From a virus, in the IMG/VR virus record IMGVR_UViG_3300023184_009656, positions 1 to 60,878 of that record: a stretch of DNA of 60,878 nt. The stretch is one strand, 5' to 3'. The notes under the pieces are model-generated. The model was not told where the DNA came from and ran no database searches. It was given only the letters and a program-made list of their open reading frames with translations. Each line of letters starts with the position of its first letter. Positions within the stretch are counted from its first letter, which is position 1. A program made the translations under genes and the position numbers. Positions 1 through 8,630 of this stretch are shown here, one piece after another.

Positions 1-3000
1 ACTAATTTAAATTCAACTGGCGCTAATTTAAATACTTCAATAAATAATTTAAGTGGATTGTTTACTGGATATACTGGAACTTTAGACGCAACTTATGCAA
101 CAGATTCTCAATTAAATTCAACTGGTAATACATTAAATAATAACATAAATTCACTCAGCGGAACTCTAACTTCCAACTACGCAACGATTACTAATCTTGC
201 ATCTACTGGCGCTACTTTAACTTCTAGTATAAATTCTCTTAATTCTGCTTTCACTGGATTTACTGGAAATCTTGATGCAACATATGCGACTGATAGTCAA
301 CTTACTTCTACTGGAACAACTCTTATTAGTACTATTAATTCTTTGAGTGGCACCTTAACAGGAAATTATTTAACTACTAATTCTGCATCTTCTACTTACG
401 CTACGATTATAAATCTTGCAAGCACTGGTAGTACACTAACAACTAATCTCGCAAGTACTGGTTCAACTTTACAGACAAATATAAATAATCTTAGTAATAC
501 TTATGCGACAATAATAAATCTTGCATCTACTGGTAGTAATTTAAATAATACTATCAATTCTTTAAGCGGAACTGTTACGGGAAACTATGTTACAAAATCT
601 AATGGTCAATTCACTAATCGTCCAACAGTAAATGGCACTGGTATTTTATTAAGTGGTGAAGCTGCTTCTTTACCAACTACAATTCTTTATACAACTGGAA
701 ATCAAATTAAAAGCGGTCGTTTAATAATTGGTGATGATGCAATTAGCATAGTAGATCCAAATTCTATATATACGTTAAGTCTTCAGACAAATAGCCCAAG
801 AACTTGGTTAGAAATTTTAAATAATAGTGGCGCTAATAAAGGAGTATTTTTTGGAATAGAGGGCAATGATTTTGAACAATATAATTGGCAAGCTGGAGAT
901 ATAAAATTCTTTACTTCTGAAAATTTTTCTAATGGAACAGAAAGATTAAGAATAAAAAATGATGGTAAAGTTGGTATAGGCACAAGTTCTCCATCTGAAA
1001 AATTAGAAGTAAGTGGAAATATAAAAGCAAGTGGCGCAAGTTTTATTTATCGCCCAACTGTAAATGGCACAGGAGTATTATTAAGTGGAGATATTCCATA
1101 TGTTCAAACCAATTCATATTTCTATGTTGATGCCACTAGAACAGATTCATATATTGAAAATGGAAATATTTTATATCCATATAAAACTTTAAGTGGAGCT
1201 TACAATGCAGCAAAAAATATTGCATCTTTTCACAATCCAACTTATATAACGCTTCTTAGCCCAATAGCTGAAAATTTAACTATAGATAAAGGATATATTA
1301 ATTTAATAGGAAATAATACAAATAAAAATGATCCAATTAGAATAACTGGCTCATTAGTTTTTGCAGCTACTGGTATTGGTACAACTGCAACAGATAATAA
1401 TTTTTCAATAGGTGGGTTAGGAGTAACGGCCACTTCAAATAATAAATGTATATTATTTTCTGGAAATAACCCTCAAAGATTGTTTATTCAAGATTGTTGG
1501 TTGATAGCAAAAGATAATGGAACTTGTTTATATTCAAATAATACAAATACAACTTCAAGATTGCAAGGAGATATATTAAAATTTAGTCCAGAAGGAGTAA
1601 ATACAACAGCAATTGATATAGTAAGTGGAACATCTTCGATTTCTTTTGCTGAGACTAGTAGTTCTGCAAGTGTTTTAGCTTACGTTAGAAATAATAGTAC
1701 TTTAAATATAAGTAACTCTCAAATAGAAACAAGTGGAGCAAAAGCTTTTCAAGTTGAAAACGCTGCTAGATTAACTTTATTAAATAGCGTGCTAACAAAT
1801 ACAGCGAATCCTTCGACTGGAATATTTTTAAAAGATGCATCTTCTACAGCAGTAGTAGTTGGTTCAGCAATTTCTGTTCCAGCAAACGCTAATAGTTATG
1901 CTATAAATGGAGTAGCTTATTCTTATCTTTTTTATAAAAATCTTTATTTTAGTATAGATGCTGCTGGCCAAAGCACAGAATCAAAAATTGGAAATAATGT
2001 TAATAAAAATTTAATTAATTCATATGATCCAGTAGTTTATAGTATAGGTGATCAAACTATTTCTGGAATTAAAACTTTTGATGTATTTCCAGTTGTTAGC
2101 GGAAATAAATTAATAACAGGAGTAGATTTAAGTTCTTACGCAACAATAACTAATCTTGCAAGTACTGGATCAACTTTAACTAACAGCATCAATTCGTTAA
2201 GCGGAACATTAACCTCAACATATGCCACAATAACTAATTTAGTTTCGACTGGCTCAACACTTCAAACCAATATAGATAATCTTAGCGGGTATATAAATTC
2301 TTCAGGTAGTAATATACTATTTACAACTGGAAGCCAAACTATAAATGGATTTAAAACATTTAATACAGGTATCTCATTTATTTTACCACCAACTGGCACA
2401 GGAATTTTTGGAATAGGCCCTTATATAAATATTACTGGATCTTTAGCTAGTGGAAATTTGTTTACTGGAATTAGTATAAATCTAGGAGCAGATAATAGCA
2501 CTAATGCTGGAACTAATAGATTAATAAGTGCTAGAGTTGGAGGAAGCGATAGATTTGTTGTAAGGAGCGATGGACAAACGACCATTGGTGGAGCAACGAG
2601 CATTCAAAGCAGTATAAGTACAAATAATAATATAAATATGACAGCTACTACTCCTACTATAGTAATGTATGCTGGAGGTAGTCAAAATCTCGTTCTTTCT
2701 CCAGATAATATATCTGGAAATCTTTCTATAAGAAATGGAGCGAATCCAACTCAATTAAGAGTATTTAATCGAACTGGCACGAACACTGGTGAATTTGGAT
2801 TATTTGGTTGGCGAAATAATGAATTAATTGTTGGTCCGCAACAAACGACCTCTGGTGCTCTTCGTGATTTAACTTTAACTGGTGCGAATATTAATATCAA
2901 TGCTTCTGGTGATTTTAACATTTTTGATAATACTAACATACTTGGCAATTTAAATGTAACTGGAAATATTTTACTTAGCGGCAACCAAGTATTAACTGGA

Positions 3001-3867
3001 TCAAGCACTTTATATGCAACCTCAGAAAATCTTGCTTCTACTGGTTCTACTTTGAATTCTAATATAAATTCATTGAGTGGTACATTGACTGGGAATTATC
3101 TTACGACTTCATCTGCTTCTAGCACTTATGCAACTATCACTAATCTAGCAAGCACTGGCTCTACTTTAAATACCAGAATAAACAATCTAAGTGGTTATAT
3201 AAATTCTACATCTAGCAATATTGTATTTACAACTGGAAATCAAACTATCTCTGGAGTTAAAAGTTTTGCTCAAGATACAGTATTTGGCGACTCGGCGCAA
3301 GGTGATTTTTTAGTTATTTCTGGAAATAATTTTACAGTTTATGGAAGTGGTAATTTTACTAGTGGACTTTTTGTAAATGGAAATGCAGTATTAACTGGAA
3401 ATCTATATGCAACTGCAGTTAACCTTGCAAGCACAGGTTCTACTCTTGATAATAAAATAAATAATCTTAGTGGAGTTTCAGTATTAACATTTGGAAATCA
3501 AACAATTAATGGATTAAAAACTTTTACATCTGGAATAGATTTAAATAATTCTAAATTAATTAATGCTACTCCAGATCTTTTAAATGTTTCAGCAAACTTC
3601 AATATAACAGGAACTCAAAATAGCAGAGTAATCCTTGCTAATTCACCAACTATAATAACTGGATCAATTGTTAGTGGCAATCCAATTGGATTTAATACTT
3701 CAATAATTCAAATTAGTTCGGGACAAGTTTTAATTACTGGTATTGGATCTAATGTTATAGTCAATAGTTATAATAATCAATTTAGAACAGCAGCTCAATA
3801 TGCAACAATTTCAATTCTTCATACAGGAAATGATGGATACATAATGTATGGAAATACTAGCACATGA
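1..3867 (+). CDS. Tail fibre protein, 5'-truncated by window edge
   Basis: The frame is open from base 1, so the true start lies upstream; the TTG at 58 is not a convincing start because the same repeats continue before it. At least 1288 residues are visible. The protein is built from many degenerate copies of a unit reading roughly YATITNLASTGSTL then INSLSGTL, interleaved with NQTISGxKTF units, both typical of trimeric phage fibre shafts. A KVGIGTSSPSEKLEVSGNI segment near base 1000 is common in fibre proteins ahead of head domains. Between about bases 1120 and 2000 the repeats give way to a hydrophobic/Asn-rich stretch that looks like a right-handed beta-helix (pectate-lyase-like) insertion. 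No S74 chaperone domain is visible at the C-terminus. It overlaps the next gene by ATGA. Role inferred: host binding. Confidence 0.85.
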   Translation, partial: TNLNSTGANLNTSINNLSGLFTGYTGTLDATYATDSQLNSTGNTLNNNINSLSGTLTSNYATITNLASTGATLTSSINSLNSAFTGFTGNLDATYATDSQLTSTGTTLISTINSLSGTLTGNYLTTNSASSTYATIINLASTGSTLTTNLASTGSTLQTNINNLSNTYATIINLASTGSNLNNTINSLSGTVTGNYVTKSNGQFTNRPTVNGTGILLSGEAASLPTTILYTTGNQIKSGRLIIGDDAISIVDPNSIYTLSLQTNSPRTWLEILNNSGANKGVFFGIEGNDFEQYNWQAGDIKFFTSENFSNGTERLRIKNDGKVGIGTSSPSEKLEVSGNIKASGASFIYRPTVNGTGVLLSGDIPYVQTNSYFYVDATRTDSYIENGNILYPYKTLSGAYNAAKNIASFHNPTYITLLSPIAENLTIDKGYINLIGNNTNKNDPIRITGSLVFAATGIGTTATDNNFSIGGLGVTATSNNKCILFSGNNPQRLFIQDCWLIAKDNGTCLYSNNTNTTSRLQGDILKFSPEGVNTTAIDIVSGTSSISFAETSSSASVLAYVRNNSTLNISNSQIETSGAKAFQVENAARLTLLNSVLTNTANPSTGIFLKDASSTAVVVGSAISVPANANSYAINGVAYSYLFYKNLYFSIDAAGQSTESKIGNNVNKNLINSYDPVVYSIGDQTISGIKTFDVFPVVSGNKLITGVDLSSYATITNLASTGSTLTNSINSLSGTLTSTYATITNLVSTGSTLQTNIDNLSGYINSSGSNILFTTGSQTINGFKTFNTGISFILPPTGTGIFGIGPYINITGSLASGNLFTGISINLGADNSTNAGTNRLISARVGGSDRFVVRSDGQTTIGGATSIQSSISTNNNINMTATTPTIVMYAGGSQNLVLSPDNISGNLSIRNGANPTQLRVFNRTGTNTGEFGLFGWRNNELIVGPQQTTSGALRDLTLTGANININASGDFNIFDNTNILGNLNVTGNILLSGNQVLTGSSTLYATSENLASTGSTLNSNINSLSGTLTGNYLTTSSASSTYATITNLASTGSTLNTRINNLSGYINSTSSNIVFTTGNQTISGVKSFAQDTVFGDSAQGDFLVISGNNFTVYGSGNFTSGLFVNGNAVLTGNLYATAVNLASTGSTLDNKINNLSGVSVLTFGNQTINGLKTFTSGIDLNNSKLINATPDLLNVSANFNITGTQNSRVILANSPTIITGSIVSGNPIGFNTSIIQISSGQVLITGIGSNVIVNSYNNQFRTAAQYATISILHTGNDGYIMYGNTST

Positions 3868-4766
3868 TAGTCTTGCCATCAACTTCTTCTGGTTTTATAA
3901 GTAGCAATAAAGCTTTTCCTTATCTTCCTAGATCTATAAGAGAAAATAACTCTTTATATCCTAATAATGAATTTATAGTTTTACCTACTGAAGGTGAAGT
4001 AGCTAAATGGACAGAAAGAGCTCCAAATGGTTGGGGTCAATATTCACCATATTATAATGTATTTTTAAAATATTATTTAAAATCAGATGACAGCGCCGAA
4101 AGTATACCAGCTGGAGGAGGAAATATTCATTGTTTAAAAGCTGCAGGAATTGGCTCACGATTAGGTCTTGGAAGAGTAAGAAATATTACAAAAAATCCTA
4201 TAGGCACAACAAATCTTGCTAATGATTGGAGTTTGTATAATATATCATCTAGTTCTGTTTCAATTACTACTCAAACTTATGTTGATTTTGGATGTTTTTA
4301 TAGAGTAACTAGTAATGACCCAATGAGATCATTAAATTTTGGAGCAATTGCTATAAATTTTTCAAGAGTTACACCTGTTCCTTCTAATAGTTATTTAAAT
4401 TACTCAATAATACATGGTGGCGGAGTTAATCTTCTTGGAAATAATTCTACTTATACATATTTTAATACATATGATGAAGCTAAAACTTATGAAGCATATA
4501 ATCAATGGCTTGGGTCAGCATTTATTAAGTTTAAAAAACTTGACGAAATAAACCAAAGCTCAGTATTTAATCAATGGCAATTTTTAAGTTATAGGGTCAC
4601 AATTCCAACATTTGTAGATACTCCACAAGACGATGGAGCTACTGGTAAAGCTCAGATCTGTACCCTTAGACTATGCTTTTGTGAAAATAATAGTTATCTT
4701 GATGATGGTTCTGGCTTAAATACTGGGTCTATTCAATTTTTATATCCATTTTTGAATTTGAGCTAA
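3864..4766 (+). CDS. Hypothetical protein, probable fibre-associated virion protein
   Basis: A 300-residue protein whose ATG overlaps the stop of the tail fibre gene (ATGA), which implies translational coupling. It is rich in Tyr, Asn, Ser and Gly with few charged clusters, as expected for a beta-rich virion component. A segment around residues 45-60 (EVAKWTERAPNGWGQYSPYYN) and a C-terminal hydrophobic sheet-like stretch are visible, but I recognise no family. No signal peptide or membrane segment is seen. Coupling to the fibre suggests a fibre tip, receptor-binding cap or fibre chaperone; this is inference from position only. Confidence 0.75.
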   Translation: MIVLPSTSSGFISSNKAFPYLPRSIRENNSLYPNNEFIVLPTEGEVAKWTERAPNGWGQYSPYYNVFLKYYLKSDDSAESIPAGGGNIHCLKAAGIGSRLGLGRVRNITKNPIGTTNLANDWSLYNISSSSVSITTQTYVDFGCFYRVTSNDPMRSLNFGAIAINFSRVTPVPSNSYLNYSIIHGGGVNLLGNNSTYTYFNTYDEAKTYEAYNQWLGSAFIKFKKLDEINQSSVFNQWQFLSYRVTIPTFVDTPQDDGATGKAQICTLRLCFCENNSYLDDGSGLNTGSIQFLYPFLNLS

Positions 4767-4782
4767 AAAATCATTATTATAT

Positions 4783-4790
4783 AGTGTAAT
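4783..4790 (+). promoter_or_regulatory. AGTGTAAT element, candidate late promoter
   Basis: AGTGTAAT lies in the 33-base gap before the 4800 gene, 9 bases from its ATG, with no Shine-Dalgarno in between. The same octamer or close variants sit in most + strand gaps. If it is a -10-like box, the transcript would start almost at the ATG. Confidence 0.5.
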
Positions 4791-4799
4791 ATCTATTAT

Positions 4800-5324
4800 A
4801 TGACCACTAATAAAATTGTAGATATTGCAGATGAAATTTATCGCGAATTAGGCGAACCAACTGATCTTAGTCATGCTAGTATTGCTTTTTGGTTAAGAAC
4901 TAATATTGGCGATCTTAATCTTCTTATTAATAAAAGATTTTACATAAGTGAAGATACTTTTGAAGTAACTGTTCCAGAAGATCTTAATGATACTTTTGGA
5001 GATATTGAAAAAAGCGTATTTAAAATGATTTATAGTATTCATTATTATGAAAGACTTTTTAGAAATGCTCTTGGCGCAGCTAGCACAGATAGCACAATTG
5101 AAATAACAGAAAATGGATTTACTGGCAGAAAAGTTAATAAAAATGAATTAGCAAAAACTTATGCTCAATTAAGAAAGCAAATCAATGATGAGCTTCTTGT
5201 TCTTACTAAAAATTACAATCTTAATGAAGCTAAACCTATTCAAGTTGCTGGAGATGATATTTATCAAGATCCAACAAGACCTTATACTTATACTAGCTAT
5301 CTCAGAAGCATAGAGAATTCATAA
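4800..5324 (+). CDS. Putative neck / head-tail connector protein
   Basis: A 174-residue mostly helical soluble protein opening the small-gene block between the fibre genes and the tail tube gene. It contains the hydrophobic helical segment HASIAFWLRTNIGDLNLLIN near residue 25 and a helical middle (KSVFKMIYSIHYYERLFRN), then a charged helix (KTYAQLRKQINDELLVLTK). This pattern fits gp6/gp15-type head-tail adaptors, and the genomic slot just upstream of head-closure and tail-completion positions agrees. I cannot identify the family from sequence alone. The ATG lies 9 bases after an AGTGTAAT element and has no visible Shine-Dalgarno. The next gene begins one base after its stop. Confidence 0.7.
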   Translation: MTTNKIVDIADEIYRELGEPTDLSHASIAFWLRTNIGDLNLLINKRFYISEDTFEVTVPEDLNDTFGDIEKSVFKMIYSIHYYERLFRNALGAASTDSTIEITENGFTGRKVNKNELAKTYAQLRKQINDELLVLTKNYNLNEAKPIQVAGDDIYQDPTRPYTYTSYLRSIENS

Positions 5325-5325
5325 T

Positions 5326-5769
5326 ATGGCTTCATTTTTGTCAGCTGGTGATATTGCAGGATTTCAAAAAGATGTAAATACTCATTTTGATACATTTAAA
5401 AGATTATTAACAGTTCATAAAACACCAGTTAAAAAAATTACAGTTTCTATTCAAAATCCACAAGTTCTTGGATACGAAACTAATTCTGTAGAACAACAAT
5501 TTGAATACGAACAAAGGAGTTCAGATTTTTATGCAATTATATCATATGAAACAGAAAGAAGACCAGATATTATAGAGCAAATTCAAATTAAAACTAATAA
5601 TCCTCTTGTTTCTATTAAAGTTCAAAAAGATGCTAGAGATTACATCTTAAATGGCAAAACAGAAAAAATTGCTTTTGATGATAAAAGTTTTAATGTAGTA
5701 AGCACAGATATAGTTAAAAATTATCAAGGGCTAAAATATTATTTATTCTATTTAGAAGAAGCAAAATAA
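5326..5769 (+). CDS. Putative head-closure/neck protein
   Basis: A 147-residue protein with a short helical N-terminus (SAGDIAGFQKDVNTHFDTFKR) followed by alternating beta-like stretches such as KKITVSIQNP and FYAIISYETERRP. Size, secondary structure pattern and position second in the connector block resemble head-closure or stopper proteins of long-tailed phages. No diagnostic motif is recognised. The ATG sits directly after the upstream stop, and its own stop is followed one base later by the next ATG, so the genes are probably translated as one unit. Confidence 0.65.
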   Translation: MASFLSAGDIAGFQKDVNTHFDTFKRLLTVHKTPVKKITVSIQNPQVLGYETNSVEQQFEYEQRSSDFYAIISYETERRPDIIEQIQIKTNNPLVSIKVQKDARDYILNGKTEKIAFDDKSFNVVSTDIVKNYQGLKYYLFYLEEAK

Positions 5770-5770
5770 C

Positions 5771-6361
5771 ATGGGCAGCGTAGACTATACTTCTATTCGA
5801 GAGAAGATTAAAAATGTAAAAAAACTAGAAGTTTTGGCTGACAAAAAAGTTCAAGCTGGCGTAGAAGAAGCTAAAAGTAATTTCATAGAACAATTTGAAG
5901 AGCATCCAATTACCAAAGAAATTCAAGATGGCCCAGAAGCAAGTAATTCATCTGGAACATTAAATGGTCAAGGAAATCTTTTTAGTTTTATAGGTTTTGA
6001 AAGAGGATCTAATCCAATCGCGCCAGTTTCTAATTTCTTAAAAAATGCATTTCAAGTTAAAAAGTTAAAAACAGAAATTGGTAGATCAAAAATAGTTATA
6101 AATTATAAAGTATCATATCCAACACAAAAAGAATTAGATGGCTTAACTCCTATGCCTTGGGAACCTGGTAATAGTTGGTTAATTAATGTAGAAAAAGGTA
6201 TATCTGGTTTTAGTAATTATATTAGCAAAAAATTCTCTAAAGGTAGATCTGGAACAGGTGTTCAATCATCAGAAAATGTTAGATCTGCCAATTTCAAACC
6301 AACGAAATATATGTCAGATATAGTTAGTAATTTCTTAAAAAGTGTAAAGAAGATTAAGTGA
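5771..6361 (+). CDS. Putative tail-completion protein (HK97 gp10-like position)
   Basis: A 196-residue basic protein. An N-terminal helix (residues about 1-45, Lys-rich, with KVQAGVEEAKSNFIEQFEEHP) is followed by a Gly/Ser-rich loop and a beta-rich middle, ending in a Lys-rich helix. Tail-completion proteins commonly combine an N-terminal helix with a beta domain, and this is the expected gene position. Its final codons overlap the GTG start of the next gene (GTGA). The match is by architecture and synteny only. Confidence 0.6.
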   Translation: MGSVDYTSIREKIKNVKKLEVLADKKVQAGVEEAKSNFIEQFEEHPITKEIQDGPEASNSSGTLNGQGNLFSFIGFERGSNPIAPVSNFLKNAFQVKKLKTEIGRSKIVINYKVSYPTQKELDGLTPMPWEPGNSWLINVEKGISGFSNYISKKFSKGRSGTGVQSSENVRSANFKPTKYMSDIVSNFLKSVKKIK

Positions 6362-7209
6362 AAATACAATTTGATAATTTAGTTACTTCTAGTATGATGC
6401 TATTTATTGATAATAAATTGTGTTCTAAAGGAGAAGCTTTTACTAATTATAGTGGTCAAATATATCCTATTGAAAGTAGTTATTACTCTTATAACACTTA
6501 CGCTTTACCATTTAGACAAATTATAGCAGATAGTTCAATTAGTGGCGCTAATATTATGTCTGGAGTTTATGTTAATAATACATTTACTCCTGTTAATACT
6601 AGTAATTTAGTAGGAATTAATCATTATAGAGGTCAAGCATATTTTAGTGGAGCTGCTGGTGGCAATTTAAGTGGCAGATACGCTGTAAAAGATTTTAATA
6701 TATATTTAACTAACAAACCAGAAGAAGAGATATTATTTGAAACTCAATACAAAATAAGGCCAAAAATAGCTCAAAGTTTAACTGGTTTAGCTGATAATGT
6801 TGAAACTATACCATCAATTTTCATCAAAAATAATGGCAGTATGAATCAGCCTTTTGCTTTTGGTGGCATTAAAAATTCAATGTTAGATATAAGAGTTATT
6901 GTTTTAGCTGATAATTTATATAATTTAGATGCTGTTTGTTCAATTTTAAGAGATACAGCCAATACTTTTGTATATACAATAGAATCTAGTGATTTAAAAC
7001 TAGATAATTTAGGTAATTTTACAAGTGGCTATTATAACTATAATAATATAGTAAGTAATAAGGTAAATAGCACAGATAAGCTTTATATTGAAGAAGTTAG
7101 GGTAAGTAAAGTCCCCAATGTAGGATTTAATAGCGTTAATTACAAAAACGTACTATACCCCGCTTTTATTGATTTTACTCTAAGAAAAGTTAGAGCAAAT
7201 TTGAATTAA
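6358..7209 (+). CDS. Hypothetical virion protein before the tail tube gene
   Basis: A 283-residue protein starting at GTG, which overlaps the upstream TGA; no better ATG lies near the N-terminus. It is Asn/Ser/Tyr/Gly-rich with a central beta-type region (residues about 100-160) and ends with IDFTLRKVRANLN. It occupies the slot normally held by the tail terminator just before the major tail protein, but at 283 residues it is longer than usual terminators. A tail terminator or a neck whisker/collar protein are both possible. An AGTGTAAA run 9 bases before the GTG may be coincidental because it also encodes part of the upstream protein. Confidence 0.6.
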   Translation: MKIQFDNLVTSSMMLFIDNKLCSKGEAFTNYSGQIYPIESSYYSYNTYALPFRQIIADSSISGANIMSGVYVNNTFTPVNTSNLVGINHYRGQAYFSGAAGGNLSGRYAVKDFNIYLTNKPEEEILFETQYKIRPKIAQSLTGLADNVETIPSIFIKNNGSMNQPFAFGGIKNSMLDIRVIVLADNLYNLDAVCSILRDTANTFVYTIESSDLKLDNLGNFTSGYYNYNNIVSNKVNSTDKLYIEEVRVSKVPNVGFNSVNYKNVLYPAFIDFTLRKVRANLN

Positions 7210-7232
7210 AAGTTCTCAAGTGAGATAATTTG

Positions 7233-7240
7233 ATGTAATT
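7233..7240 (+). promoter_or_regulatory. Weak variant of the AGTGTAAT element (ATGTAATT)
   Basis: ATGTAATT lies in the 59-base leader of the tail tube gene, ahead of a strong Shine-Dalgarno AGGAGA at 7255-7260. It matches the late element in its GTAAT core only. Confidence 0.3.
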
Positions 7241-7268
7241 TTAAATGAATTTATAGGAGAAAAAATAT

Positions 7269-8084
7269 ATGGGCAATGTAACATACTATCCAGCACAAAA
7301 ACTAACCGTAACAGGTACAGAACTTAATCTAGTTCAAAGCGCAGATGTCGATTTTAGTATTAGTCGTCAAGATATTTTTGAATTCGGCAATCTTTACGCA
7401 ATTGATAACATTCAAGTAGAACCGCCAACCGCTACTTTAAATTTTTCTTACATTCTAGCTACTGGAATTAATAATCACATTCTATTAGGTTTAAACAACC
7501 TAGACGTTTTACTCGCTGATGTAACTGGCAAACAATATGTGTTAAGCGGTGCTGGAGCACTTACAATTCCAAGTGGAGTTATTACTTCTTATGCAGTAGA
7601 AGGCTCAGTAGGAAATGTTCCAACAGTTACCGTGAGTGTTCAAGCTCTCGATGCAACGTATACTGCTGGTCTCCCAACTTATCCAGCGGGTAGCATTAAT
7701 GATATTAATGTTATTCGCCCAGATCAAATTAGTGTTAGTCTCGCTGGAACAAACTACGAATGTAGATCTTTCTCATTCACATTAGATATTCCACGCGAAT
7801 ATGTTAATAAGTTAGGGCAATTAACTCCTATTGCTAATATTTTAACTGGCCCACCAAAGGTTACAGTAGAAGCAGAAATTATTCTAAGAGATAGCGCAAA
7901 TCCAAAATTCGCAAATGATGCTTCCAATAACGTAAACATTGTTTGCGGTTCACTAAATTTTGCGGTTTCTGGAGCCAAACTAGCTAACTTTACTTCTAAT
8001 ACAACTCTAGACGATATTCAAATCGCCTCAGTAACATTAGAAGCACCAGTTAAATCAAATTCTCAAATCACAATCTCTGCTTAA
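7269..8084 (+). CDS. Major tail tube protein
   Basis: A 271-residue beta-rich protein with balanced Thr/Val/Ala/Leu composition. N-terminal residues include TYYPAQKLTVTGTELNLVQS, then an alternating pattern expected for a tail-tube beta barrel. It is followed, after two small genes and a chaperone-position pair, by the tape measure gene, the standard order of long-tailed phages. It has the strongest Shine-Dalgarno of the block (AGGAGA, 8 bases from the ATG). It also uses noticeably more C-ending codons (AAC, GAC, TAC, CTC, CGC) than neighbours, as expected for an abundant protein. A long hairpin follows its stop. No sheath gene accompanies it in this window. The identification rests on position, composition and expression signals. 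Confidence 0.75.
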   Translation: MGNVTYYPAQKLTVTGTELNLVQSADVDFSISRQDIFEFGNLYAIDNIQVEPPTATLNFSYILATGINNHILLGLNNLDVLLADVTGKQYVLSGAGALTIPSGVITSYAVEGSVGNVPTVTVSVQALDATYTAGLPTYPAGSINDINVIRPDQISVSLAGTNYECRSFSFTLDIPREYVNKLGQLTPIANILTGPPKVTVEAEIILRDSANPKFANDASNNVNIVCGSLNFAVSGAKLANFTSNTTLDDIQIASVTLEAPVKSNSQITISA

Positions 8085-8090
8085 GGTTTC

Positions 8091-8140
8091 AATATTATTA
8101 TAATAAACTAGACTTTCCGTTTGGTTTATTATATAATATT
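8091..8140 (+). terminator. Long AT-rich hairpin after the tail tube gene
   Basis: The left arm (8091-8108) and right arm (8124-8140) are complementary over 17 base pairs apart from one extra base, with a 15-base loop (8109-8123). A short T run follows. It could terminate part of the tail tube transcript or protect/process its 3' end, lowering expression of downstream genes. Confidence 0.6.
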
Positions 8141-8157
8141 TTAAAGGTAAAAGGTGT

Positions 8158-8373
8158 ATGTCAAAGGAACAAGACTATCTATCATTTCAAGTTAGAAGAA
8201 AAGTTACTTCTTTATTCAAGAATTATTTTATAATCTTAGAAGATCTCGTTAGAGAAAATCCTTCTATTTCACAAGAAAAATATAATCAAATCCGTAAAAG
8301 GATTTTAGATTATAGTAATGATACAATTAGAGAAATTGAGCAAGATATTGAACAATTCAAAATTTCTTTATGA
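8158..8373 (+). CDS. Small helical hypothetical protein
   Basis: A 71-residue highly charged protein, almost entirely helical, containing VRRKVTSLFKNYFIILEDL and a C-terminal EIEQDIEQF segment that could form a coiled coil. It lies between the tail tube gene and the chaperone-position genes. The start is supported by an AAAGGTAAAAGG purine-rich Shine-Dalgarno region. Its last bases overlap the next ATG (ATGA). No family is recognised; a tail-assembly helper role is inferred from position. Confidence 0.7.
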   Translation: MSKEQDYLSFQVRRKVTSLFKNYFIILEDLVRENPSISQEKYNQIRKRILDYSNDTIREIEQDIEQFKISL

Positions 8374-8630
8374 AAAAAATATCATTCAATTTTCCAGCCC
8401 AAAGTATAATTGAGGCTAATTTAAATTTACAATCTATACAAAGAGCTCTTTCTCAAGAATATAAAATCTATAGCCCAAAGCTAGAAACATTAATTAGTGA
8501 TAAATTTATATCCATATACAAAACATGGGATATTAAAAGAAAAGAAGATTTCGTCAGAACAATTGCTGGTAAACTTAACTTTAAGAAAGTTAAATCTTTT
8601 TTTGATGAAAAAACAGGAGAACAAATATGA
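8370..8630 (+). CDS. Small hypothetical protein in tail assembly block
   Basis: An 86-residue basic protein (MKKISFNFPAQSIIEANLN at the N-terminus) with a helical C-terminal half. The gene overlaps both neighbours by ATGA, so it is translated within a tightly coupled set running from 8158 to the tape measure. No recognised motif. It may be an assembly factor or a minor tail component. Confidence 0.65.
   Translation: MKKISFNFPAQSIIEANLNLQSIQRALSQEYKIYSPKLETLISDKFISIYKTWDIKRKEDFVRTIAGKLNFKKVKSFFDEKTGEQI

Noticed and set aside
58-60. TTG at 58 as the start of the tail fibre gene
   Set aside because: The reading frame and its repeats continue to base 1, so the gene begins outside the window.
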